Of a stretch of DNA of 64,000 bases, positions 57,524 to 64,000 are shown one piece after another. Numbering within the stretch: position 1 is the first letter of the stretch; each line of letters begins with the position of its first letter. The stretch spans positions 1,426,001-1,490,000 of the forward strand of contig CANMFO010000001.1 of the NCBI GenBank assembly GCA_947497245.1. The letters are read 5' to 3'. This DNA is from an uncultured Flavobacteriaceae bacterium (lineage in GTDB: Bacteria > Bacteroidota > Bacteroidia > Flavobacteriales > Flavobacteriaceae). The notes beneath the pieces were generated by a model. The model had not been told where the DNA came from. It did not search any database and saw nothing but the letters and a program-made list of their open reading frames with translations. The translations under genes were made by a program, and so were the position numbers.

Positions 57524-57727
57524 AGGGAGACAGTGGCCCGCTATGCCATTGGGCGCAGAAATGATCGAATACCCAAATCATACGCTTAATCAAGGATTAT
57601 CCCCTGTTAATCCATTTAAAGTCGCTCTTTTTATTATAAGTGCTTTCTTTGTGGAAGGAAACTGTATTGACCGGAACATCTTGCCTATGGACGCATTCCA
57701 GTGGCATTGAACCTAGCAAAACTTGTG

Positions 57728-58846
57728 ATGAAGATTCTTTTTTTATTAAGTAGAATAGATAGGACCGGAGTAACCACCCATACCCTGGATCTGGCCGGTG
57801 GATTGATCAAGGAAGGACATCAGGTTTTTTTGATCGCAGGTAACAAGGTACACCAGGGAAAGAGCCATGAGGAATTTTACAATAAGTTCCTTGATATGGG
57901 GGTGGTAATTAAAGAATTCAATACCCCTTCGGGAAATGCGGGAAAGAAATTGTTCGGAACGATTGCCTCCATCATCAAAATGATCAGAATCATTAAGGGG
58001 CTCAGGCCGAATATTATTCATTGCCAATCGCCCTATTTGAGCTTTGTGCCCTGGTTAATGGGCAAAAAATTCACGGTCACCATTCACAATACCAAACTCA
58101 AAAAAGACATCAAGTTCAAAAATCCGACACATTTGATTGCCATTAGCAATGAATCGAGGGAAATGGCACAGCATGTTTTCGGAATAAACGGTAAAACCAT
58201 TTCCATAGTGCACCACGGTGTCTCCGATAGATATGCCCTGCCCCTTTCCATTGGGGAACAACAAACGTATCGTGCCCAAAGTAAAATTCCGTCGGAGAAA
58301 GTCATCGTTGGATTTGTGGGGAGGACCACCTGGAAAAAAGGTTGCGATGTCTTGGTAGAAGCCATGGCAAAACTGGATGATGCCACAAAAGACAAAATGC
58401 ACGGTATATTCCTTGGAGGCATACACGGTTCCGATGAGTTCAACTGGCTGCAAAAGCTGATCGACGATTCGGGCATCGGTCCATATGCCACCATGCTTCC
58501 GTTTCAAGATCCAAAACCTTTTTATGATATTTTTGATATTTTTGTGCTGCCCTCCCGCATGGAATCCTTTCCTTTGGTCACCATAGAGGCCATGATGGCC
58601 GAATGCTGTCCGGTGCGGAGCAATACGGAAGGCTGTTACGAACAGATAACACACGGAAGTACCGGGATGCTTTTCCAAAATGAGGATGCGGAGCAGTTGG
58701 CACAGATTTTAGGGGAATTGATCAACGACCGTGCACTCAGGGAACGACTTGGAAAAAATGCAAAAGCAAAGGCCCTAAACGAATTTACGATTCCCATCAT
58801 GACCAAAAATACACTGGCGGTATATGAAAAAGTTCGAATACATTAA
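57728..58846 (+). CDS. Glycosyltransferase family 4
   Basis: MKILFLLSRIDRTGVTTHTLDLAGGLIKEGHQV; GFVGRTTWKKGCDVLVEAMAKL; LPSRMESFPLVTIEAMMAECCPV. Confidence 0.92.
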   Translation: MKILFLLSRIDRTGVTTHTLDLAGGLIKEGHQVFLIAGNKVHQGKSHEEFYNKFLDMGVVIKEFNTPSGNAGKKLFGTIASIIKMIRIIKGLRPNIIHCQSPYLSFVPWLMGKKFTVTIHNTKLKKDIKFKNPTHLIAISNESREMAQHVFGINGKTISIVHHGVSDRYALPLSIGEQQTYRAQSKIPSEKVIVGFVGRTTWKKGCDVLVEAMAKLDDATKDKMHGIFLGGIHGSDEFNWLQKLIDDSGIGPYATMLPFQDPKPFYDIFDIFVLPSRMESFPLVTIEAMMAECCPVRSNTEGCYEQITHGSTGMLFQNEDAEQLAQILGELINDRALRERLGKNAKAKALNEFTIPIMTKNTLAVYEKVRIH

Positions 58847-58858
58847 ATCCATGTCACG

Positions 58859-59473
58859 ATGTATAAAAATGGCTTGAAAATGGGATTCGACTTTTTGGTT
58901 TCCCTTGGGATGCTGGCACTTCTTTCACCTGTTTTCCTTGTGGTTTTCATTGTCTTGATAATTAACAACAGGGGCACCCCGTTTTTTGTGCAACCACGCC
59001 CAGGGAAAGATGAAAAGACTTTCAATCTGCTCAAATTCAAGACCATGACCGATGCCAAGGACGAAAACAACGTGCTCTTACCCGACAATATGCGCCTGAC
59101 GAAGGTCGGAAGATTTGTTAGAAAAACCTCCTTGGATGAAATTCCCCAGCTGATCAACATTTTAAAGGGCGATATGAGCTTGATAGGGCCCAGGCCACTG
59201 CTAATGCGCTACCTGCCATTCTATTCCGAAACGGAAAGACAGCGCCACCAGATGCGTCCGGGCATTACGGGACTGGCCCAGGTCTCGGGCAGAAATAAGC
59301 TGAATTGGGATGCCAGGTTGGCCATGGATGTCGAGTATGTCAAAAATGTTTCGCTGGCGCTGGACCTAAAAATTTTTTTTAAAACAATCAAAAATGTTCT
59401 TGGCTCGAAAGATATCGTGGTCGATGCCGGAGCGGTAATTCCCGATTTGGATGCATACAGATCAAAAGCTTAA
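58859..59473 (+). CDS. PglC-like phosphoglycosyltransferase (undecaprenyl-phosphate sugar-1-phosphate transferase)
   Basis: MYKNGLKMGFDFLVSLGMLALLSPVF; FVQPRPGKDEKTFNLLKFKTM; TSLDEIPQLINILKGDMSLIGPRPLLMRYLPFYSETERQRHQMRPGITGLAQVSGRN. Confidence 0.93.
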   Translation: MYKNGLKMGFDFLVSLGMLALLSPVFLVVFIVLIINNRGTPFFVQPRPGKDEKTFNLLKFKTMTDAKDENNVLLPDNMRLTKVGRFVRKTSLDEIPQLINILKGDMSLIGPRPLLMRYLPFYSETERQRHQMRPGITGLAQVSGRNKLNWDARLAMDVEYVKNVSLALDLKIFFKTIKNVLGSKDIVVDAGAVIPDLDAYRSKA

Positions 59474-60053
59474 ATGGGCCATCCTGGTCACGGGATGGGG
59501 AAGAAATGCCAAAGATACCATTGAGGCTTTCCAGAAGGGAATGCTAAAACGTTCTTCCATAGACCTTCTCATATACCAATCGCTACCTTCGGGCGCCGTA
59601 GAGGCCGCGGAACGGGCGGGAATCGATAGCAAGCGATTCATACGGAAGGACTACGACAGTGCCGAAGCGTATCAAGAGGCCATTTCCAAGGCACTGAAAG
59701 GACACAACATCGATTATGTCCTTTTGCTGAGCTTCAAGTACATTATTCGACAAGGACTTTTGAAAGCCTTTCCAGATAGGATCATCAATATACACCCGTC
59801 ATTATTTCCCAGTTTTTTGGCCACAACAACGGCCATACAGGAAGCCTTGGACTACGGTGTGAAGGTTTCGGGAATCACCACCCATATCATAGACGACAAA
59901 ATTGATCAAGGGTCCATTTTATGTCAGGAACCCATACGTTTCGACGAGGGCGAAACCTTCGAAAGTGTATACCCAAAGTTTGCGGAAAAAGGTAGAAAGA
60001 TCATTTTGGACACCATTGCCTTGATCGAAGAAAAACACTTTGAAGATCGGTGA
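59451..60053 (+). CDS. PurN-like formyltransferase, candidate sugar N-formyltransferase
   Basis: RIINIHPSLFPSF (N-x-H...HPSL) and GVKVSGITTHIIDDKIDQGSILCQEPIRF, as in the formyltransferase catalytic core; overlaps PglC-like gene by 23 bp. Confidence 0.85.
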   Translation: MHTDQKLKWAILVTGWGRNAKDTIEAFQKGMLKRSSIDLLIYQSLPSGAVEAAERAGIDSKRFIRKDYDSAEAYQEAISKALKGHNIDYVLLLSFKYIIRQGLLKAFPDRIINIHPSLFPSFLATTTAIQEALDYGVKVSGITTHIIDDKIDQGSILCQEPIRFDEGETFESVYPKFAEKGRKIILDTIALIEEKHFEDR

Positions 60054-61129
60054 ACAAAACGCATTGTGCCCTGGAATCGGCCATCAATAAACTCAAAACT
60101 CCAACCATTACCATGGAAATAATCAATAGCAAGGACAAGTGGGAACAGGTTTTGGTGGAAGTCGGATCATTTGACTTCTATCATACCTATGACTACCATA
60201 TCATCTCCAAAAAAGAGAGGGAACAACCTGTCCTCTTGGTTTATAGGGAAGATGATGCCTTAGTGGCACTTCCACTTTTGATACGGCCTATATTCGATAC
60301 GGAATATTTTGATGCTACTTCCGTATATGGCTATCCCGGCCCCATTTCAAAAGGGGTGGGCCCCGACTCGGATTTGGGAGGGTTCAACAAAAACTTGGCC
60401 CTTGTTCTTAAGGAAAAAAAGATAATCAGTGCCTTCTCCAGGTTGAACCCGTACATTCCGTTCCAGGACGCGGTCCTTCAATCCCTGGGCAGGGTCGATA
60501 CCATCGGTAAGGTAGTAAACATCGATCTTGGGCTGACTTTGGAAGAACAGCGTGCCCATTACGGAAAAAGCACCAAAAACAGGACGAACAAATGTAGAAG
60601 GGTCAGTGAGGTCGTAGCGGCCACAACGGAGGAGCAGATACATACCTTTATCGATATTTACTATGAAAATATGGATCGGCTGTCCGCCAACAAGGACTAT
60701 TATTTTTCCAGGGAATATTTTTTTGAGTTCCTAAACTGCACTGGATTCAACACGGATATCCTGTTGGTAATGAACCAAGAGACCAATGAGGCAATGGCCG
60801 GCTCCATGTTCGTCAAGACGAACGACATCGTCCAATTTCATCTTTCTGGCACTAGAACAGACTATCTGCATCTTGCACCGGCAAACGTTTTTTTGGATGA
60901 GATGCGCATTCGGGCCACTGATGAGGGCTACCGTATTTTTAACCTCGGCGGCGGCCTGGGCGGAAGGGAGGATTCGCTTTTCAATTTTAAATCTTCGTTC
61001 TCCAAAGACCACCGCGATTTTAAGGTTTGGAAATATGTGGTGGACGAAACGGTATATCATCAGCTTTCCGAAGGGCAGGACGTTTCTGAAAACGATGGTT
61101 TCTTCCCTTTGTACAGAAAACCTAGATGA
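60050..61129 (+). CDS. FemAB-like / GNAT-fold aminoacyl- or acyltransferase
   Basis: WEQVLVEVGSFDFYHTYDYH; YYENMDRLSANKDYYFSREYF; MAGSMFVKTNDIVQFHLSGTRTDYLHLAPANVFLDEMRIRATDEGYRIFNLGGGLGG. GTG 60050 or ATG 60113 start. Confidence 0.85.
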   Translation: MNKTHCALESAINKLKTPTITMEIINSKDKWEQVLVEVGSFDFYHTYDYHIISKKEREQPVLLVYREDDALVALPLLIRPIFDTEYFDATSVYGYPGPISKGVGPDSDLGGFNKNLALVLKEKKIISAFSRLNPYIPFQDAVLQSLGRVDTIGKVVNIDLGLTLEEQRAHYGKSTKNRTNKCRRVSEVVAATTEEQIHTFIDIYYENMDRLSANKDYYFSREYFFEFLNCTGFNTDILLVMNQETNEAMAGSMFVKTNDIVQFHLSGTRTDYLHLAPANVFLDEMRIRATDEGYRIFNLGGGLGGREDSLFNFKSSFSKDHRDFKVWKYVVDETVYHQLSEGQDVSENDGFFPLYRKPR

Positions 61130-61159
61130 CCGATAACTGCCCTAAAAGCCGTACAATGA

Positions 61160-61918
61160 TCAAAGAATCCTGTAGCTGCCAAGCTTCAGCTTGGTCTGTT
61201 TTTTAAGTTTTGTCAGTTTTCGCTTGAGCCTTATTTTGTCCATGTCCCGTATCTCAAGCCCTTTTTTGTCAAAATCCACATGCACCATGATCTCGTACTT
61301 CCTGTTCGGTTTGATCCCGCAGTAGATGGCCTCGTCCAAGTCCCCAAAATTATCCGTGGTCTTGAACCCTTTGAGTCTCAGGTATTTGTTGAACAGGGAT
61401 TTATACAGTCTTTTCTTGTAATCGTTATTTCGATTCAGGTTCCTCGAGGGCCGTATGGCCAGTAAGTTATGTTTTTTTGCCACTTTCGCAACACATTGCA
61501 TAATGGCCCATTTCGTGTGAACGTGCTGATGTGAGTCGATGTGGCTGGGAAGAAAACCAAATTTTTCGATGAAATGTCTGATCTGCGCATCCAGTTCGCC
61601 ATAAACGCATTCCCTGGATTCCCGGTCCATGGAGAAAGTCGGGATGGCTTCCAATCCCTTAAAGAGGCCCCCTTCACAGAAGGTATCGTTTCGCTTCATC
61701 CTATCGGTCAACGGGGCGCCTTCCGTCAGGTTAAGGTGAATCCCTACCACATCCGGACTTATTTTGCCCGTTTTAACGTATTTCACCGCATCCTCAAATC
61801 CTTTTTCAAAGTTCACCAATGCAGTCGTGGAACTGATCAATTTTTCCTTCAGTGCATAATATGTGGCGCGGTTGATACTTTCGGAGGCGCCGAAATCGTC
61901 GCTGTTGATAATGATCAT
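61160..61918 (-). CDS. ChbG/HpnK (YdjC-like) carbohydrate deacetylase
   Basis: MIIINSDDFGASESINRATYYALKEKLISSTTALVNF; DVVGIHLNLTEGAPL; GFLPSHIDSHQHVH. Confidence 0.92.
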   Translation of the reverse strand: MIIINSDDFGASESINRATYYALKEKLISSTTALVNFEKGFEDAVKYVKTGKISPDVVGIHLNLTEGAPLTDRMKRNDTFCEGGLFKGLEAIPTFSMDRESRECVYGELDAQIRHFIEKFGFLPSHIDSHQHVHTKWAIMQCVAKVAKKHNLLAIRPSRNLNRNNDYKKRLYKSLFNKYLRLKGFKTTDNFGDLDEAIYCGIKPNRKYEIMVHVDFDKKGLEIRDMDKIRLKRKLTKLKKQTKLKLGSYRIL

Positions 61919-62448
61919 TATTGCTTTGTTTGGTTTGGTCTGGAATTATGGCACTACGTTGATACCATTTTTTGGCCCTGTTCAAAGGGACTTTGTCGTT
62001 CTACGTTTTCCAGGCCCAATCATTCCAAAGGTCTGGACAAAAGAAGAACACTGTAAAATTAGAGCAGGTGGGCAAAAGGGAATGATTTTCTCGACTATCC
62101 ATGGAATTCCTCTTTAAACATCCAAAAACTCGTCTATCGGCCTTATTATTGCGATGTATTGGATCTAGGAAGATTCGACATATCCACGGAAAATCCGACC
62201 AACGCCCGGGACGATCCGAGGCATTCCCCTGCCCTTGGTCAAATGCGGAAAGAGCACCGTCATTCCCAAAAAGGGCGAAATGGACATTTGGGCCGCTCAA
62301 AAGAATCGGGGTGGCCGTCGGCAGAACGCCTTGATCACAGCCTCACCCCTCTTGGGACAATAAACCAAAACTTGGCCCCGTATGGAAATCAGCTTTTGGT
62401 ATTTTATGACAATCTTTCAGTTTACCACCCGATCAGACAACAACAAAA

Positions 62449-62635
62449 GTGCATTTCATCTATAATATTGACCTTTTCACAACATTTTTGGGGATATGTA
62501 GTTGTACTCTTAGAGGGTTCAGCAAATGGATGGATTTTCGATGAAAGGAGGATTAACTCCGCCAAAATTCACAATAAATGAATTTGAAATGTTAAAAAAA
62601 AGTGCATCTCATCGAATAAATGTGTTGTTCATGGT
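62449..62635 (+). promoter_or_regulatory. Second array of GTGCATTTCATCGA-type direct repeats
   Basis: Copies at 62449 (GTGCATTTCATCTA), 62602 (GTGCATCTCATCGA), and a weak copy 20 bp later at 62622 (GTGTTGTTCATGGT). Confidence 0.7.
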
Positions 62636-62783
62636 CCAAAATATTTTGCTGTGCGTAATTTATCGAACCAAATCGTCGATGATACGTAGTTCATCTAAAA
62701 ATAAGCAGTTTTCAACCTAGTTTTTATCTTGTTTAGCAAAGTTTTTAGTAACCCAAAAAAGCAATTGAAATAAAAGCCTACTT

Positions 62784-64000
62784 ATGAAATTTCCCCACAT
62801 CAAAGTCGTTCCGATGACGATATTTGCTTTTGTCTTTCTATTGAGTTTTTCCTGTTCCAAAGATTCCGATCTGCTTTCCGAGTATGCCCTTGCCGATGAC
62901 GCTGGGGATTTGGTAATCAATACGTATTTGGTCGACGATCGCTATACCACCTATGCGGACAGCAGCATCATTCTCGACGTATTGTCCAATGACATTTTCA
63001 CAGATGAGGAAAACGTCAAAATAGTGGAAACCTCCCCTCCAATCAATGGAGAGGTTATCATCATAGAGAACAAGACCTTGTTGTATATCCCCGAACAGGC
63101 CGCCGCGCCCGAGGAAAATGGCCCGGAGGAAACGCCCGCTCCGGATCCCGTACCCGAGGAAACACCGGCGCCCGAAGAGACCCCGGAAGCGGAGACGGAC
63201 ACCTTTACCTATACCACGGAAGTGTCCAATGAGGACGAAACGGTCACTACGGAGACGGCAACGGTTACGGTGGAAGTGGTGCCCCCATCGGATAACGGTG
63301 AACAGGACGTATCGGGGCTCAAAACCGTAGCGGAGTTCAAGGCCGATTTTGATGCCTACTGGAGTGCGGAGGAAAAGGGATGGTATACCGCTATCTCGAC
63401 CAGTGGAAATGAGGGGGATATATACTACCTGGATGGTATCCAGGCTCTGGTGACCATGTTTCAGGCCACGGGGGATACGGATTATATGGACGATGCCATC
63501 CGGCTCATAAAGAATATCATGGCCACTGCAAAGCCGTCGAGTAGCTTGCCCCAGTACCGGGGATACAACGACAGCTATCTTTCTTGGCATAGTAATTCCA
63601 GTACCAGTGTCACCGGCCAAGGCCTTTCTGGGGATGGTGGCCAGGCTCCCCTATATGAAACCCGGGGTTTCCAGCACGTTGCAAAATTGCTATGGGTACT
63701 CTACGAAAGTCCCAATCTGAGGGCAAGCAGGTATCAGTCCGATTATCAGGCGATTTTGGATTTCGTAGAAACGCACATTTGGGAAAAGTGGTTCAGCAGG
63801 GACGATTGGGTTCCGTACCGACTTAGTATAGACGGAACTGCCGGATGGGCCAGAATAGGTTTCTTTCTTCATAAAATTACAGGGGATTCCAAATACAGAC
63901 TGGTCTTTGATCGATTCAATACCAATATGAACTACGGAACCAGTGCTAAATCCATGCGGGAGATACTCAAAAGCAACAGCGCCAATTCAAGTGGTTATCA
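62784..64000 (+). CDS. Lipoprotein paralogous to 46846..48321; 3' end beyond the window
   Basis: Open frame from ATG 62784 read to the window end: MKFPHIKVVPMTIFAFVFLLSFSCSKDSDLLSEYALADD...ILDVLSNDIFTDEENVKIVETSPPINGEV...DTFTYTTE...YYLDGIQALVTMFQATGDTDYMDDAIRLIKNIM...NLRASRYQSDYQAILDFVETHIWEKW. Not in the ORF track, presumably because there is no stop. Confidence 0.88.
   Translation, partial: MKFPHIKVVPMTIFAFVFLLSFSCSKDSDLLSEYALADDAGDLVINTYLVDDRYTTYADSSIILDVLSNDIFTDEENVKIVETSPPINGEVIIIENKTLLYIPEQAAAPEENGPEETPAPDPVPEETPAPEETPEAETDTFTYTTEVSNEDETVTTETATVTVEVVPPSDNGEQDVSGLKTVAEFKADFDAYWSAEEKGWYTAISTSGNEGDIYYLDGIQALVTMFQATGDTDYMDDAIRLIKNIMATAKPSSSLPQYRGYNDSYLSWHSNSSTSVTGQGLSGDGGQAPLYETRGFQHVAKLLWVLYESPNLRASRYQSDYQAILDFVETHIWEKWFSRDDWVPYRLSIDGTAGWARIGFFLHKITGDSKYRLVFDRFNTNMNYGTSAKSMREILKSNSANSSGY

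Noticed and set aside
57516-57710. 64-aa plus-strand ORF between two GT4 genes
   Set aside because: Composition not protein-family-like and no motif; treated as intergenic.
62838-63620. 260-aa minus-strand ORF
   Set aside because: Antisense to the partial lipoprotein CDS at 62784, which has a clear paralogue in the window.

Overview
The window is a Flavobacteriia-like (Bacteroidota) chromosomal segment. The lineage is inferred from a T9SS C-terminal domain, LytS/LytTR and FtsX architectures, 'SCxxD' lipoproteins and TAnnTTTG-type promoters. Left part (about 0.2-28 kb): secreted hydrolases and peptidases, a LytS/LytTR pair next to a lone FtsX-type permease, a collagen-like lipoprotein with a beta-propeller-like lipoprotein, a cluster of four LuxR-type regulators, an orphan GG-leader Cys-rich peptide (RiPP-precursor-like) next to a GT2 gene, and a ROK / sugar isomerase / URO-D-like / aldo-keto reductase group. 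Right part (about 28-61 kb): a large Wzx/Wzy-type exopolysaccharide locus in two divergent arms. One arm carries Wzc, Wza, PglF-like and PglE-like genes. The other carries uronic-acid sugar-nucleotide genes, GT4s, Wzy, Wzx, a PglC-like transferase, a PurN-like formyltransferase and a FemAB-like gene. Between the arms is a 1710-aa T9SS-secreted galactose-oxidase homologue that keeps the copper-radical active-site residues. Most notable points: (i) two paralogous toroid-like lipoprotein genes (46846 and 62784, the second cut by the window end and absent from the ORF track) share upstream GTGCATTTCATCGA direct repeats; (ii) the galactose oxidase with nine Ig-like repeats; (iii) the GG-leader Cys-rich peptide plus GT2; (iv) PglC/E/F homologues with no PglD, but with a formyltransferase. 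No rRNA, tRNA, CRISPR array or transposase was recognised by eye. All family calls come from reading motifs; no database search was run.
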